From: Prostheceraeus crozeri
Lineage: Eukaryota > Platyhelminthes > Polycladida > Euryleptidae
Direction of reading: 5' to 3'
Length of the DNA stretch: 64,000 nt
NCBI GenBank assembly: GCA_907163375.1
Contig: CAJQUW010013657.1
Span: forward strand, 248,001-312,000
Under the pieces are notes generated by a model that was not told where the DNA came from, did not search any database, and saw nothing but the letters and a program-made list of their open reading frames with translations. The position numbers and the translations under genes are program-made. Below, piece by piece: positions 26,440 through 38,330 of the stretch. Within the stretch, counting starts at the first letter, position 1. Each line of letters begins with the position of its first letter.

Positions 26440-28757
26440 GGCATTACTAAAACTACGGAGTGAGGTCAAAATAACATCACATTCAGAAAATGATCATCTA
26501 CTTGTCGGAATTATATTATTCATCACAAAGCAACTTTATTCATCAATGCTTTACATAAGCTAATGTATTCAAAACTTTCTAGTACTTGATTGTGAGGATG
26601 CAAGCTGCATTTATAACATGTAAAAATTATACAAGTAACAAAAAGGCGCACGAAACAGTGACAGAAGCATGAACGAGAAATAGGCATTATTTTCTGCAGT
26701 GTAAGCAAACAATGTTTTTTTCAGCGTGTTTACCGCAGACATAAGAAGCACAAGAAACGCATATTGAGTTTTGTTTCGGCATCCACGCTGAGCACAAAAT
26801 CGGCGTGACTGTGAAGGAGCAGGCGGAAGCCGAATTGTTTGAGAGTTGAAGCCTGTCAGCTCTTTACCAAGATCAAGGATATAGCTTCGAATTTTCGGTG
26901 GAATACAATCGAGCCATCTAGTCTATGCAACCAACGCCGACCTTTGTTGTGTTATAGTGCAATATTGTTTCTGGTTTTCGCTTTTCTCTGTCTGATATTT
27001 TGACATTGTCATGTGAAGTGCTCAGCAAGGCGACAACTTTGGTCTTTTTGGCTTTGTGAACTGTCAGTGTTCATCCAGATTCCGAGCGAAGAATTTTAGA
27101 GTCATATACAGGATTCTTTGTCATGATTTCTTGGACGTCGGGTAGCTCACGTGTGCTTTTATTTACTGTTTCAACTAAGCTGGTGTTTTTTGACTTCAAA
27201 TCGTCGCATAATTTGAGAGATGTAAAATAATTGTGAGTTGTGACACCATATCCAAAGGCGTAATATGGCTTCATAAGCTCTAGAACAACGAAGTCGCAGG
27301 AAGGTTTCTTTTGAGAATTTGGATCATACTTGCATAATATGGAAACCCGTTGCATCAACAAGAAGAAAGAACTTGATGCCGTATTTATCAGGCTTGTTCG
27401 GTAAAAACTGTGTAAACGGACATCTTGATTTACCGGCAGCAATTGTTCATCTACTGTTAAGTTTTCGCATGGCAAGAAACATTGTTGACAGTTATGAACA
27501 AAGGGTTTCCATACATCGGAAGCTAATGCAAATTTATCAGCAGAAAGTCGAGCTTTTCGACAGCTTTTTACATCGGAGCGAAGGAACTTCATAATTTCAA
27601 AAAAACCGGCTATGGACATAGTGTCCCTGAAAATCGGCAACCCAAATTCGCTGCTCCAGAAGCTATGTAGAGGGATATTTTTCCCACTAAAACCCCTCGC
27701 AGATAGCATAATCCAATACATTTTTCTAATTCATCAAGTGTCGATGTCCAGTCAGTGTCACCTAACATACGTTTCGCTTCCACCTCAGAGCAGCTTCTTA
27801 TGTATCTGAGCATATTTTCATCCATAAATAATGAAATAGCACTTTCTTTGGAATCATTTACGGTAGCTCGAGTCTTCGTGGTAATTCCCGCATTCGCACG
27901 AAAGATATTGTGTTGGTAAACGTCCAACACCTGCCGACTTGGTGTGCTCTTACAACATTTTGCCACTACGACCGGTGAAAGTCGGGAGGCTGTCATGCGG
28001 CAAGCTATCGTCACGCGGGCCTACCATAGGCGCAGCTAGTTCATTACCACAGCCAATTTCGGGATATTCATTCAACCGCCTCCATAGTGGCTCGATACTT
28101 TCGACAGATACTATATCAGTGTCAGACGATGATAAGTCACATTCATCATTGTCGGCTGGTCTTATTGCGTCTTCACTATTGGATTCACAGCTGGAACCAC
28201 TATCACTCATCAATTATGCGAGGAGTTTTGCCGCGTTTTCCGCGGAATGTTGCCAACGCTTCATAGCGTAGGAACTCTCTCTTGACCCTTTTGACACTTA
28301 TTTTTAAATATCAATGACTTCGTGAGAAGCAATGCTGCGGCAAATAAAAAATCAATGGTATTGGCATGGAGAGCAGAGCAAAGATATACCATACGAAAAG
28401 TGTTTTGAACAACAGTACGTCATTCAAAGTGAAATACATGTTACCATGAATCATAGAAATCTTTGTACATTGTCTGCATATATCCGGCATGTATGTCTAA
28501 TAAAACGCAATTCAGCTTTGCGAAAATTTTCTCATGCAGGAGAGGTCAAAGTGACCTCACTCCGTAGTTGTAGGGTAACAGGTGGATTTAACTCTGAAGG
28601 GAATCATCAATTTATGTGAAATTCCATTTACGATAGAACAGACAAAAGGTATCAAAAGTCGTTAAACATCAATTCCTAGAAAACCTTTGTTCACCAAGTA
28701 TGAATTTTTAAAGTCTGTCTGAGGTCATTTTGACCTCATCCGTAGTTCTAGTTTTAA
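26440..28757 (-). mobile_element. Decayed piggyBac-like element
   Basis: Inner-end motifs AACTACGG(A)GTGAGGTCAAAAT on the left and its complement near 28720-28750 on the right are inverted repeats. TTAA is present at the right edge (28754-28757). The transposase frames lie inside on the minus strand. The left terminus is unclear. Confidence 0.7.
27071..28213 (-). pseudogene. piggyBac-like (PGBD-type) transposase, broken
   Basis: Frames in order on the minus strand: an acidic N-terminus (SDSGSSCESNSEDAI), then DLYQ-like VLDVYQHNIF...MLRYIRSCSEVEAKR, ELEKCIGLCYLRGVL, then FWSSEFGLPIFRDTMS, FFEIMKFLRSD, WKPFVHNCQQCFLPCENLTV, DEQLLPV. These are standard piggyBac blocks, with the first catalytic Asp in TVDEQL. 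At least two frameshifts are visible (about 27960 and 27690). C-terminal Cys-rich sequence continues in other frames towards 26550. Confidence 0.85.
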
Positions 28758-28907
28758 TAGAATTTCATCCTTAATGACTCTATCGTATTAGGCAGGAATA
28801 TCACTTCAGAAGTATGGATTTTTGCCACTTGTTTTTAATTTAGAAAATGAGATAATGGAATGAGACAAGGATGGAACTGCAGAGACGTAATAAATCTAAC
28901 ATATATA

Positions 28908-30338
28908 CTCAGTGACAAAAAGAATGAAACAAGTCCTGATATGAGTACTTATGACTTAAACTTGGTTGTACTGTACCTTTGTTTGTTGTTTGTAAAAGGA
29001 GAACTCGAATGCTTCACTCAAAAACATTTGATTTGATACTCATGATTTTATCAACTTAAGTTAGAAACGGGTGTGACCATCGCGAGCATCCAAACAGGCA
29101 TCGATGCGTGAAGGCATGGATGAGCACAGTCGCTGGATGAATGCCAGGTCTAAGAGGTTCCACTGCTCGATCAGTCTGTCGGCCAACATCTTCAAAGACA
29201 CTGGTGGGTGGTTGTACAACAAAAGATATAATCTATAATTCCCTGGGTTGTACCTCTCCCTCACTCTGCGACCAAGTTCATCCCAGCAGTGCTCGATGGG
29301 GGAGAGGTCGGGAGAACGTGAGGGCCATTCCAAGGTTGGGATTCCACTGCTTGGTATCCTGTTAGAGACCACTGAAGCGCGATGGGGCCTTGCGTTGTTA
29401 TCCTGAAAAATCAATTGATTCGATGTCACTGCTGGAACCACGACCGGTGTCACGATCTCGTCGGCATATCGCTGTCCTGTCAATGTTCCTTTCACTACGA
29501 TTGCTGGTGCTTTTCCATTGTGCCAGATACCGGCCCAAACCATGACACTACCGCCGCCGTACTGGTCGTGTTCTTTGACGCAACATGGAGCAAATCGTTC
29601 ACTTGGCAAGCGATGAACACGGATCCGACCATCGTTGAAATCGAGAGTAAGCCTCGATTCATCAGTCCAGAGCACACGTTCCCACTGACTGTCACTCCAC
29701 GACTGATGACCTTGACACCACGTCACTCGTCTCCTTCGATGTTCCAGGCTCAGCGGAATTCTCACAGCGGGTCGTCGAAACTGTATACCAGCTTCTCGCA
29801 ATCTTCGATATGCAGTTCGAACACTACAGGCAACGTTCCCAGCAACCTTCCAGTACACAATTAGCTTCGGGACGGACACAAATCTGTTTCTTTTAGCAGC
29901 TAAAACTAAGCGTGCATCTGTCCGCTTGGATGATACCCTTGGTCTTCCTGATCCGTTCTTCTTTTCCACATTTCCTTCTGCTTTCCAACGACACCACCAC
30001 CTCCATACAACGACCCTTGAAATTTTTAATTCTTTCGCAACAGTTCTAGAACTTTGCCCACAACACATCATCCCAATTGCCATTCCTCTGGTAAAGTTAT
30101 CGTGCGCCATTTCATAAGTCAAATCTGGTCAGCAGTAGGTGGTGATTCTGTTCAACTTCTAGCTGTTACTGTGATCAATATCAAATTTTGAAATTTGATG
30201 GTCCCATATCATTTCCCTTATCATATGGAGTTCAATGGTGATACATAGAAAGCGAGATATCATCTCAAACCATAGAAAAAATGAAACAAACTTCCATTCA
30301 AGTCAATGATAGTTGGTTTCATTATTTATGTCAGTGAG
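28908..30338 (-). mobile_element. Tc1-like transposon, complete, 1431 bp
   Basis: Inverted ends CTCA(G/C)TGACA(A/T)AAA are flanked by TA on both sides (28906-28907 and 30339-30340). The transposase ORF is complete. It is inserted in copy 2 of the 215-bp repeat, so it is younger than the duplication. Confidence 0.93.
29061..30122 (-). CDS. Tc1-like transposase, full-length
   Basis: 353 codons from 30122, or 348 from the internal ATG at 30107 (MAHDNFTRGM). N-terminal helix-turn-helix (SSRTVAKELKISRVVVWRWW), GRPR-type linker (NGSGRPRVSS), second HTH. Catalytic triad: Asp in LWTDESRLTL, Asp in IFQDNNARPH, Glu in PIEHCWDELGRR, i.e. DD34E. No stop or frameshift. This is the best candidate in the window for a recently active transposase. 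Confidence 0.95.
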   Translation of the reverse strand: MTYEMAHDNFTRGMAIGMMCCGQSSRTVAKELKISRVVVWRWWCRWKAEGNVEKKNGSGRPRVSSKRTDARLVLAAKRNRFVSVPKLIVYWKVAGNVACSVRTAYRRLREAGIQFRRPAVRIPLSLEHRRRRVTWCQGHQSWSDSQWERVLWTDESRLTLDFNDGRIRVHRLPSERFAPCCVKEHDQYGGGSVMVWAGIWHNGKAPAIVVKGTLTGQRYADEIVTPVVVPAVTSNQLIFQDNNARPHRASVVSNRIPSSGIPTLEWPSRSPDLSPIEHCWDELGRRVRERYNPGNYRLYLLLYNHPPVSLKMLADRLIEQWNLLDLAFIQRLCSSMPSRIDACLDARDGHTRF

Positions 30339-30407
30339 TATATATACTCTCTAACAGAAGAAACCTACCAGCTAAGTTTTAGAATTTTTTACAATATTGA
30401 AAGCGTT

Positions 30408-30661
30408 CAATTTGACTTAAGGTACATGCCTATGTATATTCTACTTTGTAATCTATAAGCATTCTAGATATAATAATTCTATATTAAAGCTTTCCAATCG
30501 AAAATCAATTAAATCGCATGTTTGCAGCCTCTGCTGTTATGATGCATCTCCTCTGTTACTTGATGAGATTATTTTAGATAAAATTATGTTTATGGAATAC
30601 ATGAAAAGACAACTTCCAAGCAAAAATGTATTGATTAGGCGAAGATAAGGTCAACAAAAGA
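30408..30661. other. Intron spacer
   Basis: AT-rich, nothing recognised. Confidence 0.4.
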
Positions 30662-31240
30662 ATCAGAGAGGAGTATGACGCTTTCTCATGCTGAGTACAA
30701 GTCGTCTCATGAAAGTCTGAGTAATGTTGCTCCAAGCTTCACTCAAGCATGTCGCGAGCTGATTGAGCGTTGTAGGTGGATGTTGAAGAGCGCGAACATG
30801 CCTGTCGAGGTGATCCCACATGTGCTCGATGGGATTAATGTCAGGAGAATAGACTGGTCAAGGACTCAACTGATCGATGCCTGTGGCGTTCAGGAAGCTC
30901 TGAGTTGAACTCGCGCGATGAGCAGGTGCGTTGTCTTGCATGAAGACAAGACCAGGTCGATGTTGCTGAATTTCTGCAAGCTGCCTTGAATACGGATGAG
31001 TGGTGTGGTAGTTCGTCGACATTGCTTCCCACACCATGACACTTCCTCGTCCGAAGTTTGCAGCTTCTTGAATGCAGCAGGCCTGGAATCGTTCCCCTCT
31101 TCGTCGATAGACACGAACTCTTCTATATCATACCGCTCCAAAAGGAATCTTGATTCATCCGAAAAGGCAACAGATTGCCACTGAATGAAATTGCAACGAA
31201 AGTGCGCTCGAATCCATCTCAGCCGCTCAAAGTCTCTTTA
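30662..31240 (-). pseudogene. Second, degenerate Tc1-like transposase fragment
   Basis: The minus strand across shifting frames shows RAHFRCNFIQWQSVAFSDES, GSVMVWEAMS, LVFMQDNAPAHRASSTQ, and LSPDINPIEHMWDHLDRHV near 30840-30800. It has the DD(34)E order, but from a different family than the neighbouring intact element. No terminal repeats were found. Confidence 0.8.
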
Positions 31241-32203
31241 AAGTAAAAAAAATAAATTGTCCTTGTACAAGAAGGAGACAAAAAAGTTTTGTTCTGAATA
31301 TGCAATAAAAGTTCTTGCTATTCATCACCTGAGCCTACTTAAGCAGCAGTTGCTCGCACTTAGGTTCGTCCGGCGATGGAGTTTTGCTTACACGCTTGGT
31401 CATCAGGCTCTCATGGCAGCTTAGAGATATTTGATCGTACTCAGTGTAAGGTAGTTGATGTAATAGATGATGCTACTCTCACTTCAAAGTTAGCATCAAT
31501 CGAACACCAGAGCCGTTTCCTACTTTTCCCTCTTCGTTCGCTATTATCACGGTCTGTATTCTGATGTACTTGCCTCTGTTACCGTCCTAGTTCTTTTGCT
31601 AGATGCATAACAGGAAGTGACTGCGCAAATCCATACCTTGTCGGACTGACCATTTTAAGAGATCCTTCTCTGTGTTTCTCCCTCTTGATGTTTGTCCGCT
31701 TATCTTCATTTTCTACACCTTTTCCCCCAATCACTGTTCACCCTACACACCACATGGCCGTACTATCGCAATATGCACAACCTCATGGCCTCATCAATCG
31801 ACTACATATTCAGAAGGCGAACCAGGTCTTCGCTGGCCACTCCATTTTCCAGAGATACACCACACATCCATCTGCTACTTCCATTTTTCTTTTTTCTACA
31901 GGTGACATTTATAAACTAAAGATTGCGATCATCAAACATATTATGAACAATATCTCATTTGCGCTTGATTCCACGATCATATGCTATCCGACTAAATGAA
32001 GGAATGTTCACGTAGGAGAACCACACAGATCTTCGTATCTAATGTAGCTCTCGAAAATCACATAAAATAGCCCGCTACCATGGCAGATTTAGCAAAAATT
32101 TGATAAACAGGGTGGCCGCATAAAATTCTCGAAAAAGTGATGCATATTCATGTATTAAATTTCGTGCATCCCCGTATTTCAACAAAAATATAATACGTAT
32201 GTA
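31241..32203. other. Intron spacer
   Basis: No coding region or repeat recognised. A few short ORFs overlap in several frames around 31670-31920. Confidence 0.4.
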
Positions 32204-33958
32204 CAGGGTGTATACGGATTTCGGAAATTCGAGTTCATCGGTTTTTTCCCGGTTCTCAACCAGTGCATATGGTAGCAAGATAAAACAAATGAAGTTATTT
32301 GAGACGTTTATTATCAGTTTCCACGAAGTCATTTTAAAGCATATAAACGCAAAACAATATGTAATTACATAACAGGAACTTTGTGACTCCAGGCCTCACA
32401 GCAACTAAACATAACAAAACTAAACAAAAAAATAGGAGGATAAACTTAGTGGTGAAAAATGTTCAAAAATAGGACAAATAAGCCATTTTCGACTCCTTTA
32501 TGTTTGCTTTTTGATTGTTTACATCTTTAATCTAATGAATTCAAACACAAAATTACTAAGTTTTCGATAAATTTTTGTGAAGTAGTGTCATGAGTGACTA
32601 AGATATCTAGGATTTGATTAATGGCAACCGAATTTTGAATTACTCAACCGAATATGAAATCAGTAGGCCTACTTAAGTGTAGCATTTATGGCAGAGAGAA
32701 GACAAGTATTTCTTCGATCAAAGTATTGTAAGGATAAACTCCAATGGGGGGAATATTGATCTGGGCTACAAACGTCATTGAAGAGCCCCTGAATCATGAA
32801 CCTGAGGAAAATTCGGATACTAGGCCTAATGTTTCATTGACGCAAAATTTGATTTCTTGGGGTATCTGATCATTTGCAGTCAGAAAATTCCCTAAAGATT
32901 GGAAAAAAGAAAATGTAGATCGTTTAACGATTGAAACAAGTCTCTCATGCTGCCCAGAATCCAGATAAAATAAAGTTGGGAGCATTTTCCATAGTGGAGA
33001 AAGAAAACGTTCATCCTTGTTATGAACAATCGAGAGGTCTCATATACTGAAGAAATTCATATCGCACCCAAAAATATGAGTGGAGAAAAGAAATTGTCGT
33101 CCACTTAATAATCAAGGCAAGTCTATCACTCCCCTCAGGTAGAACGCCGTACTACAACTCGAAAATCTCTCATTTGGCCGAGAAGCAAATTTGATAAATT
33201 CCAAAAAAAGGAGCAGCTTAAGGAAAGCGTCTACCGTTGGATTACCGAAACGTCTCTCAGTGCCCAATTAAGTCGCGCTACATGATCAAAATGTGTTGAT
33301 ATTTGTAGGCATCAATATATTCGCCTACTTCGTATCGGCTTCGTCAGTGGTAAGTGTCCCAATACATGCACTTATCTCGCACGCGGCGCCAATTAAGTAT
33401 GGCAAACGCCTAAAAAATAGGAAAAATAGGATAGATCCTGAAAATAGGAGATCTCAACCGAAAAAATAGGAGAAATCGCCAAAAAATAGGAATAATAGGA
33501 AAAATAGGAGGTCTGTGAGACCTGTGACTCTAAATGCGGGAATTAACAATGAATATCATATATACAGTAGCAACAATGGGTAGAACTTCCTTAGTTCACT
33601 GCTCTCTTGGTCACTACTTAAATAAAACAAAATAGGTATTATGGCAACAAATGTGGGAATTAACAATGATATCATAAACAGCATCAATGCATCATCAATA
33701 TGTCTAGGTATATGTCCTTACTTCACCAATCTCACGACTATTGACACCTGCAAAAATTGGACAAAAAGTACAACTTATCAGCATCGAAAAAACATGAAGA
33801 AATCAATTAGATGCTTCTGATTTTTATTCGTGCGAAGCTTTCATAAAAAAATAATCTAAATTTCAATTTGGCAAGTACTTATAATTTTCCCGGTTTTTGA
33901 CCTGGATTCATCGGTTTTTTCCCGGTTTCCCGGTTTTTCCCGGTCCGTATACACCCTG
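32204..33958. mobile_element. CAGGG-ended non-autonomous DNA transposon, 1.75 kb
   Basis: CAGGGTGTATACGGA at the left end is exactly inverted at the right end (TCCGTATACACCCTG). Immediately outside, both sides have ATGTA, a possible 5-bp target duplication. The right subterminal region repeats CGGTTTTTCCCGGT, and AAAAATAGGA is repeated internally (about 33405-33510). The ends look hAT-like, but an 8-bp duplication is not seen. No transposase. Confidence 0.8.
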
Positions 33959-33969
33959 ATGTATTATAA

Positions 33970-33970
33970 T

Positions 33971-34037
<67 letters not shown>
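33970..34037. repeat. (TA)n microsatellite
   Basis: About 34 TA units, adjacent to the large palindrome. A shorter TA tract (34470-34490) lies on its other side. Confidence 0.95.
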
Positions 34038-34041
<4 letters not shown>

Positions 34042-34065
34042 AATGAATCAAAGCAAATGTAAATG

Positions 34066-34471
34066 AATATTAAAATTTAAAAAACTACTGATCTTAGACT
34101 CACGCCGACATGTGTCTGCCAGTAGTCTGGCTTCTCAAGGCGGTAAGTGATTTAAATTTATTGCTACAAAAATAATATAACAGAAATCTGACTTCATAAA
34201 CAAAATATCTTGATTTTCAGGAAAAATCATAGAGTTCGTATGGCGTTGAGGGGTGGTTCGTAGATGTAAACATCTACGAACCACCCCTCAACGCCATACG
34301 AACTCTATGATTTTTCCTGAAAATCAAGATATTTTGTTTATGAAGTCAGATTTCTGTTATATTATTTTTGTAGCAATAAATTTAAATCACTTACCGCCTT
34401 GAGAAGCCAGACTACTGGCAGAAACATGTCGGCGTGAGTCTAAGATCAGTAGTTTTTTCAATTTTAATATA
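34066..34471. repeat. Near-perfect 0.4-kb palindrome (foldback)
   Basis: The arms mirror around 34268-34269 (TAGATGT-AA-ACATCTA), extending outward to ATATTAAAATT on both sides, with only a few mismatches. No ORF. It may be a foldback MITE in a TA tract, or an inverted-repeat artefact of amplification or assembly. Confidence 0.9.
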
Positions 34472-34490
34472 TATATATATATATATATTG

Positions 34491-36741
34491 TAATTTTTAT
34501 TTATATAAATTATATCATAAAACATAATAAATTATATAACATATTTGTATTTGGATAATAATTTTCAATATATATTGTAAATATATGTTGTAATATGTGT
34601 GTCTATGTATTGTATAATATTAATATAATTACAGAGTAGTAGTATCAAACTGTTTCTTCACTACATCATTCGCTAGAAAGAAGCAAGGAAGGAGTTCGTG
34701 GTTAATATTCACTTGTAAGAATCTGTTAAATGTACGGCTAAACAAAACAACAAAATATGGTCACTATCTTTTCCGAGAAAGTTCTTTCTCCTTTTCTTCT
34801 TTTTTCTCCTTCTGTATACAGTAGCTCATATATCATCATGTTTTTCATGTCATATGTTTTTGATGTCATAGGATACACCGCGTTTCCTCTAAATAAACGA
34901 TGCCATGCACCTATTAAGCGCAGCGACTATAATGCACCTATTAAGTAGGCGATTGTAAATAACCGCCGTGGCGTTTATTAAAGAAAATGCGGTATATTAA
35001 TAAGCAAGATAGTATATAAATTTAAAAGCTATGAAATTTGCCTTTATTTTGTTCCTAGATTTTGTTCTCCATTTCAGAATGATTATCTAAACATTGCTTG
35101 CTGCCATGATAATTGAAAATAACTTTGAAATATCCGCCCTGAAAAAAGATAACAATTACCACTACCCTGAAAAGTAGAACACTGATTAAGAATTCACACA
35201 ATTACATTCCACCTTTTCGTAAAATCTGAAAATACATTGACGCAACTAAAATCTTTAAAGTAGTCACAACTGACGAAAGCCTCAGCCCAAAATATTTGGT
35301 GTCAATGCATCTTCCATCAACCACTCCCTTCGCTTTAAGTACGGATACATAGAGGCAGCAGAGCGACATGCGTAGTTCTCGCGATCAATACGTTCTTGCT
35401 ACAATACTTGTTGCCTCTAAATTTCGTGTGTCATAAATAAAATTCGTGAATAATCGTGCATGTGCGTGTGTAAATACGAATTTTGTGTATTTGCGGCCAC
35501 CATGGATAGATATCTTGATAAATAATTTCCTAACTTGCTTCGTCCGGTTTTGCATTTTCATCACGATTGCAACTGACGATGACGAACAGTGCTCGTCATT
35601 CGTTTCGTCCTTTCTATCCAGTTTTTACAACAGCAATGGTACCATCGTGCAGTTAGAGGCATGTAGAGATCAGGGGAAGTTGTCAGTTGAGGAAACTATT
35701 TCATGACGAGCACTGATCGTAATAGGGGCTTACCAGGTTAAAGAATGTGGCAACACGCAATTATCGCAATTTTACATTACATGATGTTTGTCGAATATCC
35801 CACAAAGTGATGGGATACTTATCCACTGTCTGAAACTTCTTTTAGGAAAGTAAAATTTTCGTATGAAATTCTTGACAAAATTGACTTTAAAAGTGTTTTT
35901 CAATTTTCTTTTGCATAGCGTTGAATGCAGCAACTTGCATGTAGTGTTTAGTCAATACTAATGAATCAAATTTATCGATGAAACTATTATTTCAAACTTT
36001 GAATACCAATACTTTCCCGTTGAATACTAATACTTTTTATCCTTTATTGAGACACACTTTAAGTGCACAGGTTTGTGCTCCACCCTGAAGCGTTGATCTA
36101 AAATATCTTCAAGTAATATGTCTATTGGCAAATCTGTCAGATCTCAACAGATGGAACCACCACGAGCTTCAGCGCATTGGGTCTCATCTGTCGTATACAG
36201 GCCTTGAAGCTGGAGGACATGCGCGAGCACACTGTCTAAGAGTGATGAGGCCGAATCATGCATCATGGTGGTTACTCTATTGGTAATTGATAAGCTGATT
36301 ACTACAAATATAAAAAATTGGATAAATAAAGGATGCATGCCATTTCTTTTCATTCTGGAAGTCTTACAAAATTAATAATAATAGTAGACTTTATTGCTTC
36401 ACATTACAAGAATCGGTGAGCGCATTATATCACAAGCGAAATTGCAAAAAGAAGGAAATCCATGGAGTTCAGTGGGTGATTAATGGAGGAAAAATACTAT
36501 TGACAATATCTGATGAAGGAGTTCTTGAATCTTTTAGTTCGTGCAAACGGTGCGTCTAGTCTCGAAAGTTGGGAGAATCTTTGTCTTTCTTTGAACATAA
36601 TACGTAGGAAAATGGTCACACCTTTCAATAGTTAGACCATTTTTTGCAACTTCTGTTTACAGATGAAAAATTGGAGTAGGCATCGTCACAGCCAATGATG
36701 CCGAAAATGGCCCCTCGATTTAAGGAACTTCTTAGTATTAA
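34491..36741. other. Intron 1 spacer
   Basis: No gene recognised. Short ORFs only. Confidence 0.4.
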
Positions 36742-36978
36742 TTAGGGAGCATTGCAAAAACAGCCAAACGTATAAATCAAAATTGGACGTATACATGTGT
36801 AGCAACAGCGAAGCAGAGCATTAGATGAATAGCCAGTACTCTTCAGATTAAGAAATTCTGTTCTGAGTTTTAGATGTAACATGGCGGAAATGTTCCTTCC
36901 ATCACAAATCCTCTGAAAAATGATACCAAGGAAGGAAAAACTACCTACAGATTCAATAGTTTCGTTATCATGCGACAT
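36742..36978 (-). pseudogene. Non-LTR retrotransposon RT fragment
   Basis: VGSFSFLGIIFQ...ALLRCCYTCIRPILIYTFGC has the layout of the thumb region of L2/CR1/Jockey-type reverse transcriptases (FLG..., LL..Y...I.PIL.Y). Truncated on both sides. Confidence 0.55.
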
Positions 36979-37225
36979 TTGAGACAGTAGTTTATTGTAC
37001 AGATGTTCATCAATCCTTAAAATATGCTAAAGGCGTTAAAGGGTTAATTCTAAGGTACAACTCCACAAGGCTTCCTTAATAAAGTTGATATGTGCCTACT
37101 TTAAAAAGTAGTTCAGTAGCAATTCCTGCAGAACAAAACTAAAATATGACCTCAATCTTCCTCGTCAATTTTACCCTATAACTAAAAAACCTACGGTCAC
37201 TAAAAAATAAAAAAATATTACTTAC

Positions 37226-37565
37226 TCTTGTCAAATGCAATCCCTTCTGGTCCTCTGATCAGGTAGTCATACATTCTATCCGATGAAAGTAATTCATTGT
37301 TTGGAGTAAGGGGACCTACAAACGCCATTGGTGGTTCAAGTTTGTACGCTACAGGGTCAATTTTCGGCGACAGCGAAATTGCGATAATAAGCATGATTAC
37401 AAAAGTTCCAGTGATAGATAATAGTAGACGAAAACATTTCGCTTTCTTTGTACTTTCTTTCTTGCTGTCTTTTCTGGACGCAGGGATGCGAACAGGAGTG
37501 GGTCTTGGTGTTGCACCAACTGAAAGATTGCTTGGACGATAATTTGCGCTTTTCCTTGTTCTCAT
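37226..37565 (-). CDS. APMAP/strictosidine-synthase-like protein, exon 1
   Basis: ATG at 37565; donor GTAAGT just after 37226 (phase 1). A basic cytoplasmic N-terminus of about 45 residues is followed by one transmembrane segment (LLLSITGTFVIMLIIAISL), then IDPVAYKLEPPMAFVGPLTP, NNELLSSDRMYDYLIRGPEG, matching the signal-anchor and start of the lumenal propeller in APMAP (PPP...GVLHPN...ERLFENQLVGPESIA). It identifies the host gene and its minus-strand direction. Intron 1 is about 12.2 kb. Confidence 0.92.
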
Positions 37566-37949
37566 TTTCTACAATTGAAGTAGATAACAGTTTAAAAATA
37601 GGAAACGTATCAATATAGAATTGCAATATATAAACTCGATCAAAATTTTGATACGAAAGCGAATCCAGGATAAAATTCAATCAAAATGGAAAACGGATTA
37701 AAAACGGAAAGGTATCTTTCAGCAGCGGTGAACTGCTAGAGGATTTCATCTCTGAAAGATGAAAAATACTGCATCCAATAAGAAAAGTGTTTCAAAATCT
37801 ACATCGGCAGTACAATTCGCACCTTTATATTCATGTAAAAGAAAATTTAGATATTTCTCATCAATTTGCTTGCAGTTAGTAAGGGTGAGCTCCAAGAAAA
37901 AGTTATCACCTGGGAAACGAGTATATGATATGTCTATGGAGCCTGTGTG
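37566..37949. other. Region upstream of the APMAP-like start
   Basis: Should contain the 5' UTR and promoter of the minus-strand gene. No clear motif is seen. An overlapping minus-strand ORF (37746-38081) lies partly over LINE sequence and is not believed. Confidence 0.35.
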
Positions 37950-38330
37950 CGACAAGCCATACTTTATGGTTGAGTCATGGCCGTTGCTTTCATCCCATGA
38001 GAAGATGTTTGGGCGTGTGGAGATACGAATGCTACGGTAGATGTGTGGTGTCAGACTATTGAACAGGAAATCGAATGACATTATTAAAAAAAGCCATGGG
38101 TCTTGAAAACATCACAGATATCGCGAGAAGGCGAAGACTACGCTGGTTTGGCTACGTGGTGAGAAGGGATCAGTCAGAGTGGATCAGAAAAGTTATGTGG
38201 ATGGAAGTAAATGGTAAAAGAGGAGCAGGAAGACAAAAGAAGTCCTGGAAGCAAGTGGTGAAATATGACCTCAACCGTGTTGGAGCCCAGGAAGCATACA
38301 CCCGTGATCGTCGGAAATGGAAGTCCTCCT
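37950..38330 (+). pseudogene. LINE 3' (RTE-like) C-terminal fragment
   Basis: The plus strand has VEIRMLR, then MCGVRLLNRKSNDIIKKAMG, RRRRLRWFGYVVRRD, GKRGAGRQKKSWKQVVKYDL, which correspond to the conserved C-terminal part of RTE/related LINE ORF2s (EMRMLRWMCG...LRWFGHVxRxD...GRPxKxW). One stop near 38039. It is fused at about 38330 to a Penelope fragment. Confidence 0.75.

Larger units (their letters stand above)
28754..30407. repeat. 215-bp direct repeat, copy 2, split by the Tc1-like insertion
   Basis: Left part 28754-28907, right part 30339-30407. It differs from copy 1 at only a few bases, and the split point is the TA dinucleotide where the Tc1-like element integrated. Confidence 0.88.

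Noticed and set aside
37746-38081. 111-codon minus-strand ORF
   Set aside because: It overlaps LINE coding sequence on the plus strand and matches no family; probably chance.
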